From Mesostigma viride (taxonomy: Eukaryota; Streptophyta; Mesostigmatophyceae; Mesostigmatales; Mesostigmataceae), in assembly GCA_009746045.1 (NCBI GenBank), contig RPFO01001327.1, positions 102,501 to 125,000 of the forward strand: a stretch of DNA of 22,500 nucleotides. Direction: 5' to 3'. The position numbers were made by a program, and so were the translations under genes. Under the pieces are notes generated by a model that worked only from the letters and a program-made list of their open reading frames with translations, was not told where the DNA came from and did not search any database. Shown here piece by piece: positions 7,601 through 14,878 of this stretch (positions within the stretch are counted from its first letter, which is position 1; every line of letters begins with the position of its first letter).

Positions 7601-10387
7601 GGCCGTGGTGGAGTGCAATGATGAGAAGATTATACGGATGGGGGGATTACGCAGGGTAATAATGTGCAGGGTAGGAGGATTGCACAGGGTAGTAACATGG
7701 GTGGCAGGATGACGAGCGATGCCGAGGTACTTGGAGGGTGAGAGCATAGAAGAGAACGAGGCTGCCGTAGTTACAGCGATGTATGTGGAAGCTGTTGAGG
7801 GAAGCCAAGGCGAATGGATGAGAGGGCTGTCCTGGGCAGGATGAAGAGGGAGGCCAAGGTGAATATCGTGGGAAGAATTCGGTAGACCAGGCTCAGAGGG
7901 AGGCCGCGGTAATTTGTCCCCGATGCAGGGGGGCTACTCATGGACATGCCCTCGCCCTAGCCACCTGCCAGCACATCCTATCCTTGTGCCTCGTATCCCC
8001 TCACCTTACTTGCCCCACCCGCCCGCAGTCGCATGTGCCCCCCCCGTTATGCTCCCCCCAAACTACCCATGCTTCACTTGCACTGTGCCTTGCTTAATTA
8101 GCTAATTAGCACGCAGACTACGTGTCGTGGGTACCAATAAAGGAACCCTTGACTCCTTTATACACATGCCTCACTTTCACCACCCATGCTTTCTTATACC
8201 ACGCATCTATCACGCATCGCACACTTGTTGCAGCGCCAGGTGGCGCAAGTGGAGGCGCGCCGGCTGATGGAGCTCCAGATAGTTGGTTAATTACTCAATG
8301 AATGCGTTTCCATGCCATGCATTATCCACTATGTTGCGTCGCCAGGCGGCGCAAGCGGAGGCGCGACGGCTGATGAAGCTCCAGATCGACGCGAGCCGCG
8401 CGGAGCAGCTGGCGCGCAAGGAGCGCGAAAAGAGCGCCGCGCGGGATGAGGAGCTCACCTTTGTCGCGCAGTACAAGGAGCAGGGGGAGCGCGCGAGGGT
8501 GAGCGGGGGCCATGGCGGCTGCGGTAGCCGCTACAGCTGGTGTCCTTGTCATGTGTGTGGGACAAGGAGCTCACCTCTGGTATCCTTGCTCGCATCTCCT
8601 CGCCGTCGCTCCTCTGGTGCCCTTGCTCTGGTATCATTGCAGGGAGCTGAACTGGGTGGCATATTACATGTAGCAAGGGCTGCGCGCGAGGGTGAGCGGG
8701 CCTTGGCTGCTGTGTTTGCGCTGGCCTAGCGTTGCCGGCATGGTTGCATATTCTGTATCAAAGGCAGGGGCGCCCGTCCATTGGGAAGACTGCTCAGTTG
8801 CATGACTTCCAAGCCTTGCTCTTGGATGCGTGAGACCAGTTTGCTGCTTTACTGGGCACATTCTTGGATTGGACAACCTGCATCCCAAGCCATCCCCACC
8901 CCATTTCCACGCATCTCCCGCCCACGCTCAACTCTCTGTACTTCTCACTTTCTCAGCAGAGGAGCCAACGGAATCAGGAGCTTTAACCAAACTGGCACTG
9001 AAACCGATCAGCTAAGTCAACTAAACTGGTTTCCCCGGTTGTGGACCCTCGTGTCACCCACCCAGATGGAGGAGGAGCGCGAGATGCTCGAGCGGCTGCG
9101 CAAGTCGCAGGAGCTGAAGCAGTACCACAATAAGCAGATGGTGGGTGGCAGGGGAAATAGATGATAAATAGCAGCACCGCCGCATGTTCACTGCTTGCGT
9201 GTCCGCCGACTTCATGTTCACCGCCTTATGTTCCCCTACTTTATGTACACCGCCTCGTGTTCACTGACTTTGTGTGTTCTCAGGGCTGGGACTAAGCATC
9301 CTTTCCCCTGATCCATTGGCTTTGGGAAGCTTCGTACAGGGAGACTGGGCCTAGGGTAGGCTGTCTGATGGCAACCCCTCATAATAGAGTGTCACGTTCC
9401 ATCGTTCGAATCCTGCTGAAGAGTTCTCTATCATCCTGCAAATGTGCACAGGTAGGATGGTTTGGATCCTACTGTGTGCCTAGTTTTGGTGCGATCATGG
9501 GTTCGAACACGAGTACGGATGGATGGTTTGGACCCTCCTGTGTCCTTAGTAGACATGTGTATTCCTTGGTGGTAGTATCGCTGGAGGGCTAGTTTCCTTG
9601 GTGCGAAACAATGTCTTTTAAGCTGGTGCGAAACAGTGTCTTAAGCTGGAGCTACCTTTTTCCGTGCTGTTAAACTCAACCCAGCCTATTACTAACAGTT
9701 CACCCGCTATCTTAGTGTGGATGGGCAAGGTACATCAAAAAAGTGGGAAGAATAAGGCACTTGAGTGATAGTTGGGTGGCCTGGTCAGTATAGCAAAAAG
9801 GTAGTGGCCACCGCTTATTTGGACTGCCTAAGGCAAGACTTCTTTATCATGCAGTGTGTTGAGTTAAGCCAGATGAGCCCTGGACAACCCAATCTCCCTA
9901 TGGGTAGCTTCAAATGCTGGCTGTTGCATGCAATGCACCATTTCGTCCAGGTTCATCTAGTCATGCGCGTGGGTAAGAACGTCTTGGCTTTGCCATCACA
10001 AGCCGACACGCAAGCTGACTGCCTGCTGTTGCCTTGTCGTGACCCGTGTTTCTGCTGGTTTCATCAACCTTTTACACCTATTTTTAATATCTCTGTTTTA
10101 CAATATTGAATACCTCAAGCCTTCTTGCTGTTTTGCTGACTCTTCTTTGTCTTCAATCTCTGCTGGCTTCCTTTTCCTTCTCGGCACGCCAGCAAAAGCG
10201 GCAGCAGCGGATGGCGGCGGAGCGCCAGATGGAGGCGGAGGAGGACTACCTGACGAAGCAGCTCATTGAGGAAGAAGATGCGGAGTACGAGCGTTACGCC
10301 CACTCGGTCGTGCAGGAGTACGAGGCGGCTGGAAAGCCGGTCAAGCCGCTTAAGCTGGAGCTCAACCGCAACCTGAAGAGGCGGTAG
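1518..10387 (+). CDS. CFAP210: CFAP210 / CCDC173 (FAP210): ciliary microtubule inner protein, nine exons
   Basis: Joining nine exons (1518-1622, 2800-2913, 4405-4601, 5839-5968, 6436-6651, 7182-7391, 8346-8498, 9066-9140, 10193-10387) gives 1395 nt, 464 residues, one open frame. The product is almost wholly charged, heptad-rich coiled coil of the trichohyalin-plectin-homology type. It matches the layout of animal CFAP210/CCDC173 along its length: N-terminal LERIRKT, then VAKWPNTIE, then the TDRVKSLHRKTLLSDVMAER block (human counterpart TERVKNFHSGLLLSRVMKER), then IEEEDAEYERYAHSVVQEYE near the C-terminus. The animal protein is somewhat longer (about 550). CFAP210 family proteins bind inside axonemal doublet microtubules, so the organism should build motile flagella. 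Seven of eight introns are phase 0. The family call is by recognition, without a database search; exon edges were chosen from splice consensus, phase and continuity with the family. Confidence 0.9.
1623..2799 (+). other. CFAP210 intron 1
   Basis: GTAAGC donor and GGCAG acceptor, 1177 nt, phase 0, with a long C/T tract (2735-2785) before the acceptor. It contains a 15-bp-arm inverted repeat at 1871-1907. An antisense open frame (1486-1956) crosses exon 1 but resembles nothing known. Confidence 0.7.
1871..1907. repeat. Inverted repeat (hairpin) in intron 1
   Basis: TTGGAATAAGGAAAG (1871-1885) pairs with CTTTCCTAATTCCAA (1893-1907) at 14 of 15 positions around a 7-nt loop. No flanking target duplication or tail is evident, so its origin is unknown. 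Confidence 0.6.
2800..2913 (+). CDS. CFAP210: CFAP210 exon 2
   Basis: Codes residues 36-73, HERLHEMSTRRVAKWPNTIE through LEREE. It follows CCTGGCAG and precedes GTGAGA, both phase 0. The RVAKWPNTIE block matches the conserved W-x-N-T motif of the family. Confidence 0.85.
2920..3265 (+). repeat. ~100-bp repeats carrying donor-like GAGGTGAG motifs
   Basis: 3079-3138 and 3179-3238 match at 59 of 60 positions, exactly 100 nt apart. Degenerate neighbours share ATTCCTTAGTAAAG, GAGAGAGGA and GGCAATTT blocks from about 2930 to 3260. Units include GGAGGTGAG like the exon 2 donor at 2909-2918. Confidence 0.75.
4105..4378 (+). repeat. Pyrimidine-rich 45-46 bp minisatellite, six units
   Basis: Six head-to-tail units built on TTTCTTTTCTGGTTTCTGC plus CACTTGCTGTGGC and TTTACTCA begin near 4105, 4151, 4197, 4242, 4288 and 4333. 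The first two are almost identical and later ones drift. The array ends just before the exon 3 acceptor and multiplies its polypyrimidine tract. Confidence 0.85.
4405..4601 (+). CDS. CFAP210: CFAP210 exon 3
   Basis: Codes residues 74-139, EERRRVDLDEQLARQETRRL through MEAR plus two bases of the next codon. It contains the best-conserved family block, TDRVKSLHRKTLLSDVMAER. Acceptor CCCAG; donor GTGAGT at 4602, the only phase-2 junction in the gene. Exon 4 begins with the single G needed to complete AAG (Lys). Confidence 0.9.
4595..4800 (+). repeat. Tandem repeat of the exon 3 donor junction, G-run rich
   Basis: About six degenerate units of GCGCAAGTGAGTGTTGGATT followed by GTT and a run of 7-10 G. 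The first unit spans the real exon 3/intron 3 boundary. Later units keep CACAAGTGAGTG or CGCACGTGAGTG, each a plausible donor. The G runs could form quadruplexes in the transcript. Confidence 0.85.
4602..5838 (+). other. CFAP210 intron 3, with three long echoes of the exon 3 end
   Basis: 1237 nt. It opens with tandem copies of the exon-intron junction itself, then carries three copies of the last 39 nt of exon 3 at 4852-4890 (34/39), 4975-5012 (37/39 with one gap) and 5136-5174 (33/39, with GTGAGT still attached). Near the 3' end is a CTGTTGCGGCTGCTG-type GC-rich repeat (about 5640-5750). Confidence 0.8.
4852..5174 (+). repeat. Three displaced copies of the exon 3 3' end
   Basis: Reference segment 4563-4601 (GCAGCAGGTGGCCATCAAGC onward) recurs at 4852-4890, 4975-5012 and 5136-5174, all plus-sense, about 125-160 nt apart. 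The second is nearly perfect but has lost one base (frame broken). The third retains the GTGAGTG donor. Confidence 0.85.
5839..5968 (+). CDS. CFAP210: CFAP210 exon 4, ending at a probable GC donor
   Basis: Starts after CGTGCAG with G completing the split Lys codon, then KRVEEAFLRKQAEELERKEV through DTQLQQ. The end is set by phase. Exon 5 needs phase 0, which is met by CAG followed by GCAAGG at 5969, a GC-AG donor. The nearest usable GT (5992) gives phase 2. Residues about 140-182, continuous coiled coil. Confidence 0.75.
5969..6435 (+). other. CFAP210 intron 4 (GC-AG)
   Basis: 467 nt, donor GCAAGG, acceptor GGCAG. The donor is immediately followed by a GGGCTGGTGG-type minisatellite, then a CA-rich stretch (about 6212-6242) and a G run (about 6271-6282). 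Confidence 0.65.
5970..6145 (+). repeat. GCTGGTGG minisatellite starting at the exon 4 donor
   Basis: Ten or so degenerate units of GGGCTGGTGGCAAGC (variants CGCTGGTGACAAG, TGCTGGTGGGAAG) run from the GCAAGGGCTGG junction to about 6145. The unit contains GCAAGG/GCAAGC, the same sequence as the GC donor. Confidence 0.8.
6436..6651 (+). CDS. CFAP210: CFAP210 exon 5
   Basis: Codes residues 183-254, LEEMKQKILAERTLKRLEGE through KEAEKERERQQ, uninterrupted coiled coil. Acceptor GGCAG, donor GTGAGG, phase 0 at both ends. Confidence 0.88.
6652..7181 (+). other. CFAP210 intron 5, echoes of both flanking exons
   Basis: 530 nt. Donor side: 6730-6780 repeats the last part of exon 5, including GGCGGCAGCAGGTGAGGGG (true junction 6643-6658), and a GCCAA-x-GAGACG element of exon 5 recurs near 6715 and 6790. 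Acceptor side: 6921-6933 repeats CAGGAGCGCCAAA from the exon 6 boundary (7179-7191), with a weaker copy near 6987. Confidence 0.8.
6951..7084 (+). repeat. 22-bp tandem repeat in intron 5
   Basis: Three head-to-tail units of TTGCCTATGCTTGCTTGGTG plus GC occupy about 7008-7073. The flanking text CTTGCTTGGTGGCTATTAGA occurs at both 6951-6970 and 7061-7080. Confidence 0.85.
7182..7391 (+). CDS. CFAP210: CFAP210 exon 6
   Basis: Codes residues 255-324, ERQIEEFSRQKQEMVQQRAE through DDSRQREAE. Acceptor CCCCCAG, donor GTGAAT, phase 0. Strongly charged helix with Arg/Glu heptads. Confidence 0.88.
7392..8345 (+). other. CFAP210 intron 6, donor echoes and an acceptor-exon echo
   Basis: 954 nt. The exon 6 end (AGAGGGAGGCTGAGGTGAAT) is echoed at about 7436-7457, 7489-7513, 7548-7568, 7590-7608, 7840-7866 and 7890-7913, mostly keeping GGAGGC plus GGTGA or GGTAA. 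Near the 3' end a 54-nt copy of the exon 7 start lies at 8227-8280. Confidence 0.75.
8227..8280 (+). pseudogene. Pseudo-exon: duplicated 5' edge of exon 7
   Basis: 8227-8280 matches 8333-8386 at 48 of 54 positions, exactly 106 nt upstream. The copy has the better acceptor (TTGTTGCAG). Read from there it gives RQVAQVEARRLMELQI, then VG and a stop, so it cannot replace exon 7. The real exon has CGT where the copy has CAG and appears to use the AG six nt further in. Confidence 0.85.
8346..8498 (+). CDS. CFAP210: CFAP210 exon 7
   Basis: Codes residues 325-375, AAQAEARRLMKLQIDASRAE through YKEQGERAR. Acceptor GCCAG is weak, with no pyrimidine tract directly before it. Donor GTGAGC, phase 0. The ELTFVAQYKEQ segment lines up with the TIAEYRAI region of the animal protein. 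Confidence 0.82.
8499..9065 (+). other. CFAP210 intron 7
   Basis: 567 nt. The exon 7 donor junction GCGCGCGAGGGTGAGCGGG (8489-8507) is repeated exactly, 19 nt, at 8682-8700, and an AAGGAGCTCACCT block of exon 7 recurs near 8565-8578. The remainder shows nothing recognisable. Confidence 0.8.
9066..9140 (+). CDS. CFAP210: CFAP210 exon 8
   Basis: A 75-nt exon coding residues 376-400, MEEEREMLERLRKSQELKQY plus HNKQM. Acceptor ACCCAG, donor GTGGGT, phase 0. It ends at the same place as the family's HIQQM segment. Confidence 0.82.
9141..10192 (+). other. CFAP210 intron 8
   Basis: 1052 nt. It contains a degenerate repeat of TTCATGTTCACCGCC just after the donor (about 9180-9275), a 28-nt repeat GGATGGTTTGGATCCTACTG versus GGATGGTTTGGACCCTCCTG (from 9455 and 9521) and a 25-nt repeat GGTGCGAAACA-x-TGTCTT (about 9600-9645). 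No coding exon is evident. Confidence 0.65.
10193..10387 (+). CDS. CFAP210: CFAP210 exon 9 (terminal) with stop
   Basis: Codes residues 401-464, QKRQQRMAAERQMEAEEDYL through LNRNLKRR, then TAG at 10385-10387. The DAEYERYAHSVVQEYE helix matches the family's EKEFQDYAREVIE. Acceptor CGCCAG, preceded by a C/T tract. Confidence 0.88.
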   Translation, partial: QKRQQRMAAERQMEAEEDYLTKQLIEEEDAEYERYAHSVVQEYEAAGKPVKPLKLELNRNLKRR

Positions 10388-10489
10388 ATATGGGCGGTTG
10401 AAGTTGGGGATGAATGGCGACCTGGAGAGGCGGTAGATAAGGGCCGTGGAAAGTGGAGACCAACCTGCAACCTGAACTTGCGATACATA
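10368..10489 (+). repeat. Echo of the stop-codon region in the 3' UTR
   Basis: 10368-10390 (GCAACCTGAAGAGGCGGTAG plus ATA) is repeated at 10417-10439 with 21 of 23 identities and more loosely at 10467-10489, a step of 49-50 nt. The second copy also carries an in-frame-looking TAG. Confidence 0.8.
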
Positions 10490-10897
10490 GGCAATATATA
10501 AGGCGTTGAATAGGAGCCTGAGTGGCACGCCTGGGCATGCTGCTCCTAACCCAGCGTTGAAGCCTTTTGGTTCTTGTTCTGTGAAGGGTGTACGTCGCAA
10601 CAACTGGCAAGCGTCACCTTGTGATCGTCATACCTTGACGGGCGGCAAGCATGAAGGAGACCCCGGAACGCTCCCCATGTGCCCCCTCATGTGGGGGTGA
10701 ATACTGCCACTGGAGCATGAACATCAGGAACAGGGATACTGCCCTATAGGGCATCTTGTGCACAAGGCTTGCTGCAGCCGCACGATCCATACCAGCGGCG
10801 CTTGCGATGTGCCAGCCTGGGGCCTCCATCCTGCTTACCGCCACCAGCCTGGCACTTGAATGCCTCGGATGCATTTACCAACTTGATGTTGAAATTG

Positions 10898-10902
10898 TGT
10901 AA
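10898..10902 (+). terminator. Candidate TGTAA poly(A) signal for CFAP210
   Basis: First TGTAA found on the plus strand after the CFAP210 stop, about 510 nt downstream. This would make a 3' UTR of roughly 0.5 kb. Low specificity. Confidence 0.3.
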
Positions 10903-11411
10903 CACGAGACAGAACAGCAGCGGACACCCCCTGATGTGATGTACTCCATGGAAACTGCAAGGGTAAAGCCCATGAATGCATGGGCATCGGGCCAACAACC
11001 AGGGGAAGAGGGGCCCTTGCAATCTCTTGTCTCTTCGGGATACTCACGCAGGGGTCTGATACGATGTGCCATAGTGTTGTTGGTGGCAGGATGCATCTGC
11101 AGACTTATCCGTGGTGTAGTCGGCAATGCTTGCACCCAACAAGGCATGCGATGCCACAATTCAGATACCAGACCTTGACGTTTTAAACCACCAGATAACT
11201 GGGGTTGGTAGTAGAGAACAAGTAGACGGATACCAAACTTGCGGGGTAACTGTTACATTTATCGCACACATGAATGTGTGCTGAGTGAGGTCAATGTACA
11301 GCTGCCTGTGATATAATAAATTGTTAGACGAAGTGTCTGGCCATGCTGATACTTGACATGCCGGTTGTCTCATTGATTGATATCAGTGAAATAATTGAAA
11401 CGGGCTTTTCA

Positions 11412-11700
11412 TACTTGAATCAATTAATTAATTAAACACGTGCTCCCGTTGGGGAGTCACGGAGCACCAGAGTGCTTTTAATCCCTCAGTGTGCACAGGG
11501 GTAAGGGGGCAGAGACCACCCCCGTCCCTGATGCCACAGGGTGCACAATTGGACCCGTCGAAACGATCCGATTAATTAGGAACATAACTCCGTTGGGAGT
11601 AAATGTAGCACATAGCCCTGAGAAGGGGCATATGGCTTTTAATACACTCTGGGCAACTTCCTGCAGGTGGGGGAATGTAAACTGCCACCTACTCTAGGTG
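11412..11700. repeat. Two degenerate related blocks with ATTAATTA ends
   Basis: 11412-11500 and 11570-11700 share, in order, ATTAATTA, CTCCGTTGGGG or CTCCGTTGGG, GAGCAC or TAGCAC, and CTTTTAAT. The first has inverted arms GTGCTCC and GGAGCAC. They may be decayed 3' ends of a non-LTR element different from the family at 11819-18060. Confidence 0.35.
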
Positions 11701-11780
11701 CACCAAGGGCACCTGCACCACCATGATCTATCAGAGCCCAGCCCAACCAAGGGCATCCCCTGCATGTGGGTGCAATTAAT

Positions 11781-11816
11781 TAATATATTACCTGTATGTA
11801 TCCGGGTAATATATTA
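11781..11816. repeat. Perfect 12-bp inverted repeat
   Basis: TAATATATTACC (11781-11792) is the exact complement of GGTAATATATTA (11805-11816) around a 12-nt loop. It abuts the 5' end of the first retrotransposon fragment. Confidence 0.75.
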
Positions 11817-11818
11817 CC

Positions 11819-12708
11819 CTTAGACGACACCGAGGCCAACTACCCTATTTCAGGCCGCTTCAAGCTGCTCGGCAGTTGGCTTCCCGATTGACTGCGAGGA
11901 CGACCTGACGACACGCATCGGCATGGCGTGCATGGGCGCAACTCCATGACCACCGCCGCGCTGGTGGCCGGCCGGAGCAACCCCGCCCTACCCCGGATCG
12001 TCAAGCGTGACCTCTTCAAGGTCGTCATTCTGACGATCCTGACCTACGGCGCCGAGACCTGGACACTGACGCAGGAGCTGGAGCAACAACTGGACGGCAA
12101 TGTCACCAAGATGCTGCGCAAGGCCCTTAACATCCCCTTTGGTTTGCACATTAGTAATGAGGCTTTGTACGCTGATTGATTTGCCCTATGTTTCCCACAT
12201 TCTTAGGCACAGGCGCCTGGGCCTAGCCGCGGGCACCTGGCCCGCACAGATCAGGTAGACACATCAGATAGACTAGCTGGCACCAAGCCCGGCCGCTCAG
12301 CCTGGGCGTTATGTCCTCACCTGGTGTGCCCCAGGCCGCGCGCGGCAGGGCCGCCACCCGTGGACTTTTCGTGATAGACTCGGCATGGACAAGTACGGTA
12401 CCCTAGACGTGACGGGCTCACACCCGGGCAGCCTCCTGGTTTGTCTGTAATATGGAGGCAGATGGTACTCAAGGATAGATGCCAAGTAGTGATGAAGGAG
12501 ACCACCCCCAAGCAAGTCTGTGGGGGCTCCGCATGTCGGACCGCATATGGCATTCATGCATATAGCGATCGATCCGGGCCATGGTGCCCACAACCCTGTA
12601 ACTAGGACCTAGATAGCTTACACCATCCATTCCATCCCATGTTCCCGTCCCACTGAGGACTTATGCTCACGCGACGCAGTCACGTGTCTATTAATTAATT
12701 AATTACCT
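11819..12708 (+). mobile_element. 5'-truncated non-LTR retrotransposon copy A (plus)
   Basis: Matches the region after the reverse transcriptase domain of the long minus-strand copy, from TTAGACGA-x-GCCGAGG through TYGAETWTLTQELEQ and MLRKALNIPFGLHISNEALY to the shared 3' end and a short TTAA-type tail at about 12691-12707. It carries extra bases (for example near 11890 and 12170) and several small indels that break the frame, so it is an older, dead copy. Confidence 0.85.
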
Positions 12709-13158
12709 GTGTCAGCATGCATAATTGCATTCCTATGGATACTACATGCTAGATCGTACTGCTATAAGTATGGCCAGCCTCCGCCTGTGCACCAGCCATT
12801 TCAGGTACGGTGCATGCATGTGGCGACTCCAGAACCTGAAATGCTAGATCCACTGCTTCCCCTCGATCTGTGGCGCCACAACATTCCGGCCGGCGCCACT
12901 TCATGTCACAGCCTAGCAGCCCTAGCTCCCCCTAGTAGATATTTGCACGTGACTGCGTCACATGAGCATAAATCCCGGCCTGAAGGAAATGGAGACATGG
13001 AAGTGTAATGTCTATCTAGCGTCGAGTTGCCGGATTGCGGATGCCACGGCCCGGCCAAATAAATATTGACGTATGGGTATACCGAATTCAGTCGAACATG
13101 TACGTGCGGTGCACATATTCCCAGTGCATGTAATTTTTATGCACCCTGCACTTGTGCG
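12709..13158. other. Spacer between retrotransposon fragments
   Basis: No gene recognised. At 12944-12991 a piece resembling the family's 3' end in minus orientation is visible (CACGTGACTGCGTCACATGA then GCATAAATCC), without a clear TTAA tail. Confidence 0.5.
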
Positions 13159-13268
13159 GGAATAATTAATTCTTTCATTTATGTACTCGTGACTGCTTCA
13201 TGTGAGCATAAGTCCTCAGTGGGAGGGGAACGTGCATGGATGGAATGGATGATCCTACATAGCGATCT
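13159..13268 (-). mobile_element. Short 3'-end fragment of the retrotransposon (minus)
   Basis: On the plus strand, AATAATTAATTC is followed by a variant of the family terminus (CGTGACTGCTTCATGTGAGC, then ATAAGTCCTCAGTGGGAGGG and GATGGAATGGATG). It is about 110 bp, heavily 5'-truncated, and more diverged than copies B and D. Confidence 0.7.
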
Positions 13269-13406
13269 GTGCCTCACCATATCCCAGCAATGACCTCGAT
13301 CTTCCTTTACTCCATTTTTGTTATTGTTGTTACTATTACTCTTTACTTTTTCTTTACTTTTTATTGTTTTTATTGTTATTCTTTACACTTTCTTTTCTTT
13401 ACACTT

Positions 13407-13986
13407 TCGTCACCAAGATGCTGCGCAAGGCCCTTAACATCCCCTTTGGTTTGCACATTAGTAATGAGGATTTGTACGCTGATTTGCCCTATGTTTCCCA
13501 CATTATTAGGCACAGGCGCCTGGGCCTAGCCGGGCACCTGGCCCGCACAGATCAGGTAGATACATCAGATAGACTAGCTGGCACCAAGCCCGCCCAGCCT
13601 GGGCGATATGTCCTCACCTGGCGTGCCCCCGGCCGCGCGCGGCAGGGCCGCCACCCGTGGACTTTTCGTGATAGACTCGGCATGGACATGTGCTACACTA
13701 GACGTGACGGGCTCACCCCCGGGCAGCCTCCTGGTTTGTCTGTAATATGGAGGCAGATGGTGCGCGAGGATAGATGGCAAGTAGTGATGAAGGAGACCAC
13801 CCCCAAGCCTGTGGGGGCTCCGTGTGTGACCAAGTATGGCATTCATAGCGATTCGGGCCGCGGTGCCCACACCCCTGTAACTAGGACCTAGATAGCTTAT
13901 ACCATCCATTCCATCCCATGTTCCCCTCCCACTGAGGACTTATGCTCACGTGACGCAGTCACGTGTCTATTAATTAATTAATTAAT
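13407..13986 (+). mobile_element. 5'-truncated non-LTR retrotransposon copy B (plus)
   Basis: Starts abruptly after a T-rich stretch at TCACCAAGATGCTGCG and runs to the family 3' end and a TTAATTAATTAATTAATT tail. It encodes the C-terminal 155 or so residues with the frame intact (TKMLRKALNIPFGLHISNED to HTPVTRT, stop). It is almost identical to the long minus-strand copy, so it is probably young. Confidence 0.88.
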
Positions 13987-14003
13987 TCTTTTCTTTAGTA
14001 GAA

Positions 14004-14074
<71 letters not shown>

Positions 14075-14172
14075 TTTCTTTGTTCCTTTTCCACTTTCTT
14101 ACTGTGTGTGTGTGTGTTTTTCCTTCCTAGTTTTGGTTTGGTTGCTGCGTGTGTGTGTGTGTGTGTGTGCGT
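13987..14172. repeat. TTTC and TG microsatellites
   Basis: A (CTTT)n run of about 70 nt (near 14003-14076) follows copy B, then two TG tracts (about 14103-14118 and 14149-14170). Confidence 0.9.
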
Positions 14173-14389
14173 GTTTTCTTTCTCCTGTAAACCTTAATTT
14201 TGGTTTGTTAATATATCTGTCTCCCTCCATGCAGGTCTTCCTACAGATAGCCACGCGGCTCCCGCGTTCTTCGCGTCTTTCCTCTCAGACGTACAACTAC
14301 CCTACTAGTCATGCAGGTTCCACGGCGTTGGATCGCCCTGCGTCCAGAAATAGTTGTCTCACTTAATCTAGTTCCTTAGTAGTTACACT
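14173..14389. other. Unassigned spacer
   Basis: About 220 nt between microsatellites and copy C. A short plus-strand open frame crosses it but resembles nothing I recognise. Confidence 0.4.
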
Positions 14390-14612
14390 GTACAGGGTTG
14401 TGGGCACCACGGCCCGAATCGCTATGAATGCCAAACTGGGTCACACGCGGAGCCTCCGTGGACATTATTACTTGGGGGTGGTCTCCTTCCCATCACTGCT
14501 TGGGCCATCTATCCTTGCGAGCCATCATACTACAGGCAATTAAACCAGGAGGCAGTGCCCGGGCGTGAGCCCGTCCCGCGTCTAGGGTAGCACATCTGCA
14601 CATGTCCATGCC
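14390..14612 (-). mobile_element. Retrotransposon fragment C (minus), rearranged
   Basis: The plus strand matches 15300-15505 of the long copy, with small insertions and substitutions. It lacks the 3' terminus and ends at a junction near 14613, where copy D begins in the opposite orientation. Confidence 0.78.
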
Positions 14613-14878
14613 TAGCTGGTTTGTCTGTAATATGGAGGCAGATGGTGCGCAAGGATAGATGGCAAGTAGTGATGAAGGAGACCACCCCCAAGCCTGTGGG
14701 GGCTCCGCGTGTGACCAAGTATGGCATTCATAGCGATTCGGGCCGCGGTGCCCACACCCCTGTAACTAGGACCTAGATAGCTTACACCATCCATTCCATC
14801 CCATGTTCCCCTCCCACTGAGGACTTAAATTATGCTCACGTGACGCAGTCACGTGTCGATTAATTAATTAATTAATTC
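14613..14878 (+). mobile_element. Retrotransposon fragment D (plus) with 3' tail
   Basis: Runs from CTGGTTTGTCTGTAATATGG to the family 3' end and a TTAATTAATTAATTAATT tail. It is nearly identical to the corresponding part of copies B and F apart from a few inserted bases near 14826. It forms a long inverted repeat with 15195-15450. Confidence 0.88.

Larger units (their letters stand above)
10388..11818. other. Intergenic region after CFAP210
   Basis: No recognisable coding sequence. Contents: the stop-region echo, a TGTAA at 10898-10902, and two loosely related blocks (11412-11500 and 11570-11700) sharing an ATTAATTA start, CTCCGTTGGG and CTTTTAAT, possibly old repeat ends. Confidence 0.5.

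Noticed and set aside
9390-9510. tRNA-like GTTCGAATCC and GGGTTCGAAC strings in intron 8
   Set aside because: They look like T-loops, but the flanking bases do not form a T stem and no anticodon or acceptor stem can be drawn.
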